A DNA stretch of 64,000 nt from Corella eumyota (Eukaryota > Chordata > Ascidiacea > Phlebobranchia > Corellidae). Below the pieces are notes generated by a model that saw nothing but the letters and a program-made list of their open reading frames with translations, had not been told where the DNA came from and made no database searches. Of this stretch, positions 28,301 to 40,058 are shown one piece after another. The stretch lies in contig OY720097.1 in assembly GCA_963082875.1 (NCBI GenBank), positions 15,260,501 to 15,324,500 of the forward strand. The letters run 5' to 3'. Numbering within the stretch: the stretch's first letter is position 1; each line of letters starts with the position of its first letter. The position numbers were made by a program, and so were the translations under genes.

Positions 28301-29547
28301 TCTCGCCCCATACCTGGCAAATAATTCCTCAATGTAATGGGCTTTAATTATTCCTGGAGGGCGTTCTTGTGAAAAAGCTGAGTAGGCCGCTTCAACACTA
28401 AAAAACACAAATTAAATCAAAAAAAGTTAAATGTAATTTAAGCTCGAAAAATGTTAAATAAAAAAAGTTTAGGTCGACTGAAATTGTTTAAACAACCTCC
28501 AATCCATTTTTTCAATAAGGTAAGCACAAATTAGAAATCCTGTTCTATTGTAACCATGGGTACAATGAACTCCTATAATCGATATTGGGTCTCGTCTTAT
28601 AATTGATGAACAAAGATCAACAAACAATTTGGTGGAGTGTTCATCTGGGCACTCTCCATGTCTGTATAACAAATTAAAATTTGTACCTGCTATATATTAT
28701 GCAAGGCTCTATAAACTTTTTAATTTTTTTAAAGTTACCCCCGACAAGATATTTTTTGATGAACAATTCCCTGTGCTGTAAAATCGTTTTTGTCATAGAA
28801 CCTTAAAATTATTTCAAAAAAGTGGTTTATAACAAATAAAAAAACAAAATAATTATTTTGACATGCAAATATTTTAGCAGTGCTATAATAACAAAAACAA
28901 TGTGAGATTTAGATAAAAAATTATATATTAGAAGTGAAAAAGGGGTATTATTTAAATATATACCTGTTTGTATTAGTAAGATCTATAACTACTGACATTT
29001 TAACCTTCAACCCATTTAAATACATAAATAGCATTTCTGGATTAAATCTGTATTATATTCAAAAAGTAGTTATTATGATGTTTTGAAATATGAAACGATA
29101 TAGTTACTGTGACTATAAAATTAAAAAACAAGCAACCTTTAGACCTTAATTAGAGAGCTAAGGTCTCTATTAGCGTCGTCCGCCAATTAAAACAAGTAGT
29201 ACTAAAATAAATGCGGAAAGGGAGGAATAGAAAAGAAGATTATGTAAGGTTAGAAAAATCCCCCCTATTCCGCATCTTATAAACTTGGCCTGTTTGCCTG
29301 TTGGCGGACGACGCTAATAGAGCTCCCAGAGCTATGCTTTAAACAAAAAAGCAAATGATCCAAAACTGATAGAAGCTCTATTTACAATCCATTTAAACGA
29401 CAACACTAATTAACAGATTAAATACCTGCATTCTTCAGGAACATCTTTATCATATTTAGAGCTTAAAGGTGTTTTAAAAGGAAGAAATTTAGTTGCAACA
29501 AGACCTCCTTTTCGTGGACAATGAAGCCATCTCGGTGGAACAGACAT
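25397..29547 (-). CDS. RNGTT: mRNA capping enzyme (triphosphatase-guanylyltransferase)
   Basis: Spliced minus-strand gene of about 15 exons encoding the bifunctional metazoan capping enzyme, which removes the 5' gamma-phosphate of nascent pre-mRNA and adds GMP in the nucleus. Start at 29547 ([15 protein letters not shown]) parallels human MAHNKIPPRWLNCPRRG. The N-terminal cysteine-phosphatase domain shows [10 protein letters not shown], matching HCxxGxxR(T/S)G, with HGECP upstream. An acidic/proline linker ([12 protein letters not shown]) follows. The guanylyltransferase domain carries the active-site lysine in [11 protein letters not shown], then [18 protein letters not shown]-type sequence and the late motif [16 protein letters not shown]. 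The basic C-terminus RKRQRTGEF resembles the human end. Length is near the family's ~600 residues. All key residues look intact. One intron contains an inverted-repeat element (29165-29322). Confidence 0.95.
29165..29322. mobile_element. MITE-like inverted-repeat element in RNGTT intron
   Basis: A 158-bp segment with perfect 22-bp terminal inverted repeats (29165-29186 and 29301-29322), beginning CTCTATTAGCGTCGTCCGCC. A second, imperfect inverted pair lies inside (ATGCGGAAAGGGAGGAATAG against CCCCCTATTCCGCAT). No open frame. The arms are more GC-rich than the surrounding intron. This is the architecture of a non-autonomous DNA transposon. Target-site duplication is ambiguous; GAGCT occurs near both outer edges. 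Confidence 0.75.
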
Positions 29548-29898
29548 ATTAAAATTTTTAGGTAAAACTCTTGGGCGATTTGGACGTTTAACCGTTTTCT
29601 ATGCAACTGCAAGCAGGGCAAGTGTTTAGCATATAAACATTTACATTAAGATGTCTTTTAGTAAACACTTTAACGCAAAGTAAACACCTTAAATTCTTAC
29701 TTCTTTGCATATTAAATTTTTTTAGCTTGAATTTTTATCTATTTATTTGTAAAAACCTCATTAAAAATTATTTAACTTAAAATCTTAATAAAATAAATAT
29801 AAAAAAAAAATGTTAAATGTTAAAATGTTCATAATATATTAATTTTTTTTTTCCAAATCGCTGTTTTTTAGTCATTACATACTTAAATTTCAATTTAT

Positions 29899-29940
29899 TT
29901 TTAGTGTAAATTTAAAGTAAATGGTAAAACCCTATAACAT
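29899..29940 (+). repeat. 42-bp direct repeat, left copy
   Basis: Begins TTTAGTGTAAATTTAAAGTA and ends CCCTATAACAT. A near-identical copy lies at 30307-30348, followed by an 18-bp partial third copy (30349-30366, GGTAAAACCCTATAACAG). Together they bracket the orphan MGAT4 exon. Confidence 0.8.
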
Positions 29941-29956
29941 AAGTATACATTAACGT

Positions 29957-30307
29957 AAGATTCTTCACTAAGAAACCAATGGCGTTCAAAACAAAACTTA
30001 GACATGGAATATTTGATGACGTATGTAATGCGGCACATTAATTTCACATACTTTTTAATGATGGAAGATGGAGTAGATCCAGTAAATAGATATATGGATA
30101 TGATACTTGAAGTAAGTGAATATTATATCTTATATCGTTGTAAGTTAAGACAGAACTAACGAAACTACATAGTTGCGCGCAATTCATTATTTTTTTATAT
30201 TAGCCACTGTTATTTACTCAATTAAATCTTTAACAGTTTGCTAAATAAGGGATGGTTAAAGTAATAAAACACACCAGGAACTAAAAGATCCAATGACTGT
30301 ATCATAT
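29957..30307 (+). pseudogene. orphan exon 2 of the MGAT4-like genes
   Basis: A 351-bp fragment matching 33083-33434 of the second MGAT4-like gene: most of exon 2 (from DSSLRNQWRSKQNLDM onward), its splice donor and about 190 bp of the following intron, nearly identical. Exons 1, 3 and 4 are absent nearby, so it cannot make an enzyme alone. The acidic motif EDDV of both intact genes reads EDGV here, through GAC to GGA. The very similar intron sequence argues for a recent origin from the second gene or its immediate ancestor. It lies in the 5' flank of RNGTT, on the opposite strand. Confidence 0.85.
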
Positions 30308-30348
30308 TTTAGTGTATATTTAAAGTGAATGGTAAAATCCTATAACAT
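30307..30348 (+). repeat. 42-bp direct repeat, right copy
   Basis: Matches 29899-29940 with about four differences and begins where homology to the MGAT4 intron ends. A partial third copy follows directly at 30349-30366. Confidence 0.8.
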
Positions 30349-30365
30349 GGTAAAACCCTATAACA

Positions 30366-30815
30366 GCCTTTTGTTTTTTCGTTCTTTTGTTTACGTCGCC
30401 CAAATGAAAAAATAGGTAATTAATCAACTTTTATTTACAGAAATAAGAAATAAGAAAAAATCGGACGTAATCTATTTAATAGAAAAAAAAAGATAAACAG
30501 AAAAAATAGAATTAAATATTTTTTATGTGTATACAGACGTTTCAATTTCCCTACCGATATACAACAGACGGCGCAGCAGTTCGTTTATTAAATTTGTCGC
30601 ATTTATACACAGATCCTGTTCATTTTTATAACAATTATATACAATACAATTAAATCAGTACGACATCCGTTGCGCATAAAAGCTGCAACAGAATAACAAG
30701 GATTTAAGATATAATGTGAACATTTACAAACTGTATTATAGTATACGTTGTAACAGAGTTTCGTAATGATGTTTTAAATTCATCTTTAAAGACTGAAATT
30801 ATATTTTAAGCAAAT
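30366..30815. other. upstream region of first MGAT4-like gene
   Basis: AT-rich flank. At 30661-30671 it contains CGACATCCGTT, also present upstream of the second copy (32307-32317). No exon recognised. Confidence 0.45.
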
Positions 30816-32124
30816 ATGAAGTGTTTGTTGCGGATTATATTTAGTCTTGTAGTTATGTCAACTTTAACTTGTTTTTTAATAAGTTTAAAAGTATTACATT
30901 TTCCTGTTATAAACAACCAAGTATTATCTTCTTGTGAAACGTACGCGAGAGAACCTAAATTCAAGGTTGGGAACGTCAAAGACAATCGTTATATAGCAGT
31001 GACAATACCTAGTATTGCCAGAGCGAAAGCAAATTATTTAACAAAAACCCTGTCAGGGTTAGTAAACAACTTAAACGTTACGTTAAGAAGCAAAACTATT
31101 TTTATAGTTTACTTAGCCGATAAAAATGATACTTTATTTTACTTCAACGCTAATAAACTTCAGCAACACTTTTCAAAAGAAGTTAAAGAAGGTCTAATTG
31201 AAGTAAGTTAAAAATACATTTGTAAATGCTTAAAAATATAACAAGCTATGTAAATAACTTTTAAAAAAAGATTAAAAAAAGAATTAACAACCCAAATCTT
31301 TAAACTATTAGATTATTTCCCCGCCTGTTGAATTACGACCAAATTGGAAAAACGAACTTTTTAACAATTTTGGAGATTCTGCACTACGAAACCAATGGCG
31401 TTCAAAACAAAACTTAGATATGGAATATTTGATGACGTATGTAATGCGGCACATTAACTTTACATACTTTTTAATGATGGAAGATGACGTGGACCCAGTA
31501 GAAAAATATATGGACATAATACTTAAGGTAAACGGGTTAAATTATCTGCTTGTTGTGAGTACTAATATAGGTTTAAATTAAACATGCATATAACTACGTT
31601 CATTCATATTGCTTATATTCTTGCACATTTTTTAACACTGTCGGTAAGTTACGTTTAATTGCGTTAACCATTTTTGAAAAACAAACCTTGGATTACAATA
31701 AAACATATAATGTATTTTTAGTTTGCCGAAGAAAAACCAGCTTCGGAATGGGAATATTGCTCATTTACGTCGGTAGGTGGATCTGGAAAGCTTTTTCACC
31801 GAGCCTCTTTGGCTCGTTATGCCAGTCTAATTAAAACTTTTTGGAACACCAAACCTCTGGATTGGTTAATGTGGGATTTAGTTCGTTTAAGATATTGTGG
31901 GTACGACGGATCACTAGCAAAATGCATTGAACGAAGCAACCAAGATATTCGAATTTATCCACAAACGTTATTTGTTCACACTGGAAAGTATGTCACAATA
32001 AAAAATATTGCTACAAAGCATTTATTATTTGAAATAGCTGTTAATATGGGCATACTGTTAAAAAGTCAACATTTAACATATTTTATATTATATTTTTAGA
32101 CAAACTTCAAGATCTGATGAGTAA
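30816..32124 (+). CDS. short MGAT4-like N-acetylglucosaminyltransferase, copy A
   Basis: Four exons (30816-31202, 31312-31527, 31722-31987, 32100-32124) join in frame to 297 residues. Residues 1-29 form a type II signal anchor (MKCLLRIIFSLVVMSTLTCF), which places the enzyme in the Golgi. The domain matches GT54/MGAT4: YIAVTIPSIARAKANYLTKT (family VxIPTVKRxxxSYLxxT), the acidic motif MMEDDV, and KPLDWLMWDLVRLRYC (family KPIDWLLDHILWVKVC) ending SNQDIRIYPQTLFVHTG. MGAT4 adds a beta-1,4-GlcNAc branch to N-glycan cores. The protein stops just after HTGKQTSRSDE, where MGAT4A/B continue with about 200 residues of C-terminal domain. Copy B ends at the same place, so this is a shared design. Activity is inferred. 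Confidence 0.85.
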
Positions 32125-32490
32125 CTTCAATGCTTAAAAATATTCTGCGTTTCATATTTTTAATTTACCATGTAATAATTTAAAAAAAATAATAAATAAG
32201 TTATAACGTTAACTAGATTTACTTTTTGTATCTTGATTTACAAATTACTATTTGCGTAATTTTTAAAGTAATTACGTAGTTTTTATAACAATCAATATAA
32301 GCCCAACGACATCCGTTATTCTAGATATATCTGCGCGTATAGTCTATATCTAACATTTCTTAGCTTAGAATAAAATGTTGTTAAAGGTTTGACTGGTTTT
32401 AGTAATCTACAATTAAAGAACATAAAGGTGTATATTTTTTAACTTTGGTTTACATTTTAGAATAAAATTGTCTATAGATTTAATCGGAAT
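32125..32490. promoter_or_regulatory. upstream region of second MGAT4-like gene
   Basis: 366-bp spacer between the tandem genes. It shares CGACATCCGTT (32307-32317) with the flank of copy A at a similar distance from the ATG (184 versus 155 bp). This may be a conserved promoter element or simply left over from the duplication. Confidence 0.35.
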
Positions 32491-34037
32491 ATGAAATGTC
32501 TTCTTCAAATTTTCTTTACTGCAATAACGATCGTTTTAGTATCAACCTGGTTTTTATTTAGTTATAAATTATTACACCAACCTGTTGCAACTTATCGACG
32601 TGCACCACATAGTTGCAAGCCAAATACAAGAGAACCTAAATTTAAACTAGGAAATGTAAAGGAAAACCGTTACATAGCTGTAGTTATTCCAAGTATTGTA
32701 AGAGAAAAAGCAGATTACTTGACCAGAACTTTGTCCGGTTTAATAGATAAATTAAACGCCACACTAAGGGACAAAACCGTCTTTGTAGTGTATTTAGCTG
32801 ATGACGATGATACCCTATTTCATATGAACGCTAACATAATTCAGCAACAATTTTTAAAGGAAGTAAATGAGGGTCTAATTGTAGTAAGTTTTGGACGACA
32901 TTTAAAATTATTATTAAATTTGAAAATTCTTAAAGAGAGAAGATTTTCTATTTTTGTATCAGGATAGCAGAAAAAACGTTTATTAATTGAGAATTAGTTT
33001 AACATGATAATGAAATTTAGATTATTTCCCCGCCTGCTGAATTACATTCAAATTGGAAAAACGAGCTTTTTAACAATTTTGGAGATTCTGCATTACGAAA
33101 CCAATGGCGTTCAAAACAAAACTTAGACATGGAATATTTGATGACGTATGTAATGCGGCACATTAATTTCACATACTTTTTAATGATGGAAGATGACGTA
33201 GATCCAGTAAATAGATATATGGATATGGTACTTGAAGTAAGTGAATATTATATCTTATATCTTTGTAAGTTAAGACAGAACTAACGAAACTACATAGTTG
33301 CGCGCAATTCATTATTTTTTTTATATTAGCCACTGTTAATTACTTAATTAAGTCTTTAACAGTTTGCTAAATAAGGGATGGTTTAAGTAATAAAACACAC
33401 CAGGAACTAATAGACCCAATGACTGTATCATATAGAATAGCATAACGTACCGCTATTGTTTTTCTAAGAAAGGCAGGAAACGCAGTTGTCTTACAATAAC
33501 ATAACGCACCAAAAGTTTAAAAATCTAATTATATCCAACCAACGTTTATTCATGTTGCTTTTTTGAAAAAAATTCCCCAAAACAGCTAAAAAGTTCAACT
33601 AATTTATATTTCAGTTTGCCGAACAAAAACCCACTTCGGAATGGGAATTTTGCTCGTTCACGAGGGTTGGTGGAGCTGGTAAACTGTTTCATAAAGCCTC
33701 GTTGGTTCGATTTGCTGGCCTTATAAAACATTTTTGGAATACTAAACCCCTGGATTGGTTGATTACCGATTTGGTTCGTTTAAGATATTGTGGCGACGAA
33801 GAAACTTTAGCTAAGTGTGTTCCGCGAAGTAACCAAGACATTAGAATTCATCCACAAAAGTTGTTTTTTCACACTGGCGTGTAAGTATAACAAAAAGTAT
33901 TGCTTTAAAACATAAAAGAGCAATTATTTCAGCTTTCAACAGTTGTTAAATGTAAGTTTGACAACTATTCTCTGCAGATCTAATAATCCACATATTTGTG
34001 TTATATTTATAGAAAATCATCAAGAAAAGATTCCTAA
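32491..34037 (+). CDS. short MGAT4-like N-acetylglucosaminyltransferase, copy B
   Basis: Tandem paralogue of copy A with identical exon structure (32491-32883, 33021-33236, 33615-33880, 34013-34037), 299 residues. Same type II anchor (MKCLLQIFFTAITIVLVSTW), same PSIVREKADYLTRT and MMEDDV motifs, and KPLDWLITDLVRLRYCG. Exon 4 is 25 bp, as in copy A, giving the end HTGVKSSRKDS. Reading on past exon 3 without splicing would stop at once (GGC GTG TAA); the small exon is supported by its match to copy A. Exon 2 and the next intron are the source-like sequence for the orphan exon at 29957-30307. Catalysis is inferred from the family; the usual C-terminal domain is missing. Confidence 0.85.
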
Positions 34038-34499
34038 TTTACAATTTGTTTTGTGTAAGGGTTATATTAGAACCATTAACGGAAGCTGCCTTCTATTGAA
34101 CATACAAACCCCGGTCAAAAATTTTAAATTTATTAACTTTTAAATTAAACATATAAATAAATCACAGTAGGGGTAAATAAGTTAATACTACAAAACAGAT
34201 TAATAGAAAACCATAACAATTAGCAATAATACGAGCTGGCAACATCTTGAAATATATTTGTGCAAACTTTGTTGTACAAGAAATTTTTATACAGTTTTTG
34301 ATTCATTTTCGTTTGTTTTGACCCTGTAATAGTATAAATACATCTACTAAACCTTTTGCATTTCTGCGATTTGGCAAATAACTAAATTTTTGTTGTAGCT
34401 TATTGAATTTAATTCGCGATATATTTTATACCATCATCATAGAATATCAGTTAAATGTGGTGATCTATTATATCTAAATAAGCTTTTTGTACTTATTTT

Positions 34500-37400
34500 T
34501 TAGAAATTAATATTTATTAATTCAGAAATAAATTTATATAATTTGCATTCTAAATGTATTGATGTTACCTGTTTTGCACTTAGGTATCTTAACATAGTAG
34601 GCACCGGACGACTAGCTAAGGCAGGAGTATTTACACAATTTCTGTCATCCTTAGAACTAGTTGCCATATTTAAAGAAACTGCAGATATAGTCTGTTTGTC
34701 AGGGCGACCTTAAAACAAATTGTATCATCACCCAACAAAACCCCTTAGTTTTATACACCAACTTACAAAAGAAATTTGGTCTTTTACATTAAAGATAAAA
34801 TGGATATGCAGAACAAATTATTACTTGGAATTCCACCAGTGTTTTCTCGCTGTTGGTGTATTTCAATCCAGTGTTCACTTATTCGAGATGTATTCTCATT
34901 TGTTCTCGATCCAATTCGAATATTTGTACAGGATTGGTCTGATGTCTTTTCAATGGTTGTGTTGCCCTATATTTAAAAAATAAACTACTTTGAAACGCCT
35001 TTTTTATGATAAGAAACATTTCTTTACTATAATCGAATGCAAATATAAGCAAAATTTCTAAATTAAAGAGTGTATAATTACTTGAGTATAACTTCGTCCA
35101 CTCTTAGTTTTTTGAGTAACAATAAATGGATCAGTTTCCTCCTCTGATTGAAGAAAGATATCGCCTTGGCCAGATTTAATTTGTGATCTAGTCTTCCTTG
35201 GGTGGTGTTTTTTCTCATCGATATTGGTTACTGCATTTAAGGTAGCAACTGTACTCATGTTATCCCAATTATCATCATCGTCAGATAACATATCATCTAA
35301 ATTTTCATTTATTAAAAAAAGGCGTAGTAAAATGATTTTTTTGGTAGAATTCTTGTTACCTCCAGATGTAGGCAATCGATGTCCTAGGTTTTTTCTACGA
35401 ATTATTGGACTGTCCTCAATTGTTAGAACCGAAAATCTTTCAGAAGGTTTATTAGCACGGCTTGATACTTTGGGTGGAAGATTTTCTGACAAAGGTTTTT
35501 GACCTTGTTGTTTAAATAAACCATTTTTTCGCTTGGGTCTCTGGCTAAAACTGTAAAGATATTGAAAATTGTTTAAATATTATATTTATGGTAATTGTAA
35601 TAGTTTAAACAATCAAAAAAAGTTACTTACGGAATACCATCATCATGACGGTGCAAGTTGTCTTCAATATTTTTTTGGTTATGGGTGACAATTTTTCGGG
35701 GATGTTCATTTCTGAAAAATTATATAAAAATGACCCTTTTTTTTGATTTAATATGAAGATAGGTAATATCAACAAAACATACGTTTCTCTGCCTTGACCC
35801 ATCAACGATCTTCGAAGTTCAGCAATATTGGCAACAACTGGTGGCACCCTTCCATTTCTAGCATTAACTGACATCCCTATACGATCTGACATTCCTAAAT
35901 AATATTACTCTACTTATTACTTGTAAATTTTAGACATTCACTTTGATATATTTTTTCGGTTGTTTTACTTGCTTACTTCTAAGTAATTAAAGTAGGCTGT
36001 ATAAGCCTAATTTACTATACTTTATGTTAACTAAGATATTTATGTGCTAAAACAAAAAAATAAAAATCACCAAAGAAGGAATCTTCATTTGCCTCATAAT
36101 TTTTTGTTCTCATTCTGTTGTTGTGGCCATCGGTTATTTTATCAGGAGTGGCTGGTTTAATGTAGTATCTAAATAAAATTACACATTCTATAATACATGA
36201 ATATTTATAATTTTTTAGGATTTCTAAGAAACTAAACCATTTATTGTATAGAGCATCAAAATAAATTTTTCTACCTGTTGCTTTGGACAGAAAGAGAATC
36301 AGGATCAGACTCCATAATCAGTGAAGTTGTTTTCTTTATTCCCTGTGGAATTATTGGACTTTCTGTTCTAGGTGGTAAGACTACTTCTCCCTTAAATAAT
36401 AGAAGGTTAAAGTTAATACCAAATCATGTGTTTGGTTATGGCTTACCTTTACTAATCCTTTCACCATTGCTTGATTAATTGTGCGAAGTCTTGGAGGTAG
36501 TGTAAAAGTTGATTCAGAGTGTTCCCTTGGAGTAGTCATAGTTTTGTGCATAGACGACAATCCACTTTCATTTAAAGAATTTTCAAAATGTGGTTCACTT
36601 AATTTGTCATCTTTATGTAAAGTATTGGACTTTGATTCTACAATACCATGTTTTAGGGTATTGTTTGATAATGTTTTAGGCAATGGCAAATTTGACACAA
36701 TATTCGCCTCTTCAGAAAAATTACTATTTTGAGAGATTTTTTCCCCGTGTTGCTTTTCTAGTCTTCCCTGTTCCCATGGTAACCTCTGCAATTCCCTGTG
36801 AGGCTTAACATCAGGATGCATACCTGCGACATTGTCTTTGTTTTTAGGTATACTTTTTTGTAAAGCATGTGGTTTATGACCATTAGGTGAAAAAAATTCA
36901 TTGTTTTCTGCAGAGGTTTTTGTTGCAAAATAATGATCCTTGTTAACAGGTGATAAAGTAGTTTGTTTTGTTGATTCTGTTTGCAAATGATGAGTTTTGT
37001 TGATTTTTATTAAAGTTTCGGTTGAGTTTGGTACAGTTGACTGCTTCTAAAAACCAATAACAAATCTTATCAATACAAAACTTCCACCAAAACAAGACCT
37101 AATTTACAAAAAAAAACAGTAGTAAAAATTGTTATTGTTTTGATAATTTTTTACCGGTTGGGCCTTTTTATTGTTCCCACTGAATGGCCTCGGGCTTCGA
37201 TATGTGGCAGTGATACCTTCACTGTTACTTTGTGGGGGTCGGGTGTTGCTGTCAAACAAATTCTTTCCTCCAAAGGTGGCAGAAAGGCTTCCACTTGGCT
37301 CAATAACTCTATTAACAAAAATCAACTTATAATATAAATAAAAAAAGATAAAAAAGTTATTAAAGCACCACTAAAATAGGTTAATAATATCATTTAAACA

Positions 37401-39719
37401 GGTAGGTTACACATGAAGTATTTATTTCATTGTTATTGCTTGCAAAATAATAATTCTAATTAAAAGTAAAAGAGATATCGTTTAACAAAGAAAATCTAAA
37501 TATAAGATTTTAAGAAATTGTGATGTGAACTCTAAAAATACATGCAAGATAAGAAAAAGATTTTTAAGATTGAGAATATAAAATCCATATAGATCAGTTA
37601 GTTGATTAGTTAAAACTAAAAGGAAAATATACCTTGGCACATCTGGAGGCAAATCAGACGTAGAAACGCATCTAGAGCCAGGACGTAAAATAGTTGTCTG
37701 TGATGTCATAAATGAAGATTCTAATGGTATATTAGATTGCTTTAGTTAGCTAAACTAATGATCCAATAAAAAAAGTTTGAAATTACTTGTTTAAATTAGA
37801 AATACAGAAAGCTAAAATCTACAATCAAAAAAGAGTTATAACTACTACATTTCTACTGCTTTTCAAGTGTGCAAGTGTAAATTAAATAATTGCACAATGA
37901 TTTTTAAAACTAAAAATTACCTGACTCTGGTCTTTCCCCTTCCACCTTAAGTTGCTTATTTTTAAACCCGGCTGGCACAATTTGATCCCCAGTATTTGAT
38001 GATTTTTTCTATATTTAAAAGGTTATAAAAGTACAGAAAAACTTCAACACAAAACCTCAAAAATTAAAATACAAAACGGGTATTAAAGTTTAAAGCAAGT
38101 GCTTGATGATTTAAAAGTATAACCTTAAACTTTATACCTGTTTTTGACTTATATCATCTCTTCTCTGCTGCATGGCAGCCACAGCTACTAAATGTTTTTG
38201 CGCAAGCAATCTCTGTTGTCCTGCACTTAGTTGACGCCTTAAAGCTGATTGTCGAAGCAACTCATATTGTTCTTCAGCTATAATTAACAACGAAGTTTTG
38301 TGAAATAGTACAAAAAATATTACAGATATTTTAACAAGGCACAATAGTAGTGTAGTGTAGTAGTAAGAACACTTGCTACACCACAATTATATCGTGGGAT
38401 CAATCCCCACTGCTCTAATGCTGTAGCGTCCTTGAGTAAGGCGCTATAAACGGTAAGAACTCCTGCTGAGCCAGCACTTAATCAGCAGCATAAATACCGG
38501 GCAATTATAATCTATAATATCCCAAACTGCCACAGGAAAAAAAAAAGACTGGGTCGAAGTAACTGATGTTACTCTATGCTTACGTCGCGCATTCGACCTT
38601 TCCACATCGAGGACAAAGATAAATACAAAAACAAAAGTAGTTTGGTTAATTTCACTGCAAGTAAACCAAGAAATCCACACCTTACAAACATTTTTAGACA
38701 AAATAACATTGCATATTGGCATAGTAGTATAACATTATATTTTTAACCTTATTGCCAAAACCTTAAGTTACAACAAAATATATTGTGTTAATAGCATATT
38801 CATAAACACAACACAAAGGGTTAAGTTTCACAGCATTAGCTGCAAACCTAAAATGGCTTCTTTGTTAACCTCTTCAACATCTGCTTCACTTTCTGACTCA
38901 GGTAAAGAGTCAGGTTGAGGAGACCACTGACAGGAAGCGTTTACCATTTGAGGTGTATCTGACTTTTCTGAGTCAGATCCTATGATTTGTGTTACACGGC
39001 CATGTTTATTTAACATACTGATATGAATATTAGTTTTAAATTAAAATGTATAATTATACAATATAATGTGAAATATAACTTATGCTCTTCTAGTTCAGGC
39101 AAAAAAACATAGAGGCATATGCCAAAAAATATACATAGCCTATACAAATACCAGTACGCTACTGAAATAAAATAATATTTATTTTTAAAATAATTTTAAA
39201 TCATGTTTAAATATTAAAGTTATATGGTAACTTACCACTTAAACGACCAAGGTGGTTGGCTAAATATTGCACAGTAAAATTTCCATCTCTTGAGTTGCTT
39301 ATACCATTCTTGGTGTATTTTAATGGGTAATCTAAAAAAAGAAATTTAGATTCAAGTTTAAAGATACATATGTGAATATTTACACAGTTACTGAAAACTT
39401 AAAATACTTGAGGTATATTAACGTAAATTTACCCTTTTTTGGATCAGGTGCCATCAGCACCCCACTTCGCATGTATGCTGACGTAAGAGCTTCTAAGTAA
39501 TCAGACTAAAAGAAAAAAGATATATTTAAAAGTGATGCATTTTACAATTCGAAGACTTGTTGTTGTAAATATAATGGTTGACCCCCATGTTAATTACTAC
39601 ACAATATATGATTGCTAATGACAAAAAAATCAAAACCCAATTCAACATAAATTTGAAAATGTTAGTTACTCAACTCTTCTGCCATTAAATCCAGCACGAG
39701 CAAATAAGAAACCGAGCAT
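34500..39719 (-). CDS. unrecognised Ser/Asn-rich protein, downstream of AGBL
   Basis: Multi-exon minus-strand gene with no family I recognise. The first usable ATG (39719, MLGFLFARAGFNGRR) follows a splice-acceptor-like TTTTCTAACAG with no room for an upstream promoter-exon pair, consistent with trans-splicing. Later exons give YTKNGISNSRDGNFTVQYL, an acidic SDSEKSD/ESESEADVEE segment, a helical Gln/Arg-rich segment (ALRRQLSAGQQRLLAQKHL), then a long low-complexity region (exon about 36440-37050), RIGMSVNARNGRVPP, and an acidic DDMLSDDDDNWDN. The last exon probably runs from about 34700 to the stop at 34500, after MATSSKDDRNC. An extra exon at about 39090-39165 could add a membrane segment (YRLCIFFGICLYVFLPELEE) but its donor is weak. 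Exon ends are approximate. It could also be a 3' extension of the AGBL transcript. Confidence 0.6.
38336..38625 (+). mobile_element. tRNA-derived SINE in intron
   Basis: The head folds like a tRNA: a D-arm (AGTG...CACT, 38354-38373) and a perfect T-arm, GTGGGATCAATCCCCAC (38394-38410), with B-box GATCAATCC. The body follows, with an A-run at about 38536-38546, then a structured tail: GGTCGAA (38552-38558) pairs with TTCGACC (38592-38598) around an inner hairpin GTAAC-TGAT-GTTAC. It lies in reverse orientation within an intron of the unrecognised gene. Ends are estimates; no clear target-site duplication was identified. Confidence 0.7.
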
Positions 39720-40058
39720 CGGATCGGAATACTTCAATGACACTGTTGTTAGCTGTTAGAAAATAAATTTATACACTACAAGTAAAAAACAAAACCAGTT
39801 TTATTTATGCATGTTAGTTGAAAAATAATTTTCTGTGTTCACAATTTTATTCCAAAACAGTTTTTTAAAATCTTAAGGCAAATTTGTTAAAATCTTATAA
39901 ATACTTTTTTGTAATTTATATATAACTCAAGCTTTAGGCAGTTAATAAAGCATGCATTTTAATACAGTTATGTTTTCCTAATTAGTACACCTTACATAAG
40001 CTTTCCTAACTTAATAACATGCACTGTTTTTCCTTTTGATTTATTAAAAATAACTTTA
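39720..40058 (-). promoter_or_regulatory. operon-like intergenic spacer with trans-splice acceptor
   Basis: 339 bp between the AGBL stop (40059) and the first ATG of the downstream gene. Reading on the minus strand, an AATAAA signal lies 14 bp past the AGBL stop (40040-40045), and TTTTCTAACAG lies about 40 bp before the downstream ATG. A stop-polyA-acceptor-ATG order at close spacing is typical of tunicate spliced-leader operons. No other coding exon was seen in the spacer. Confidence 0.5.
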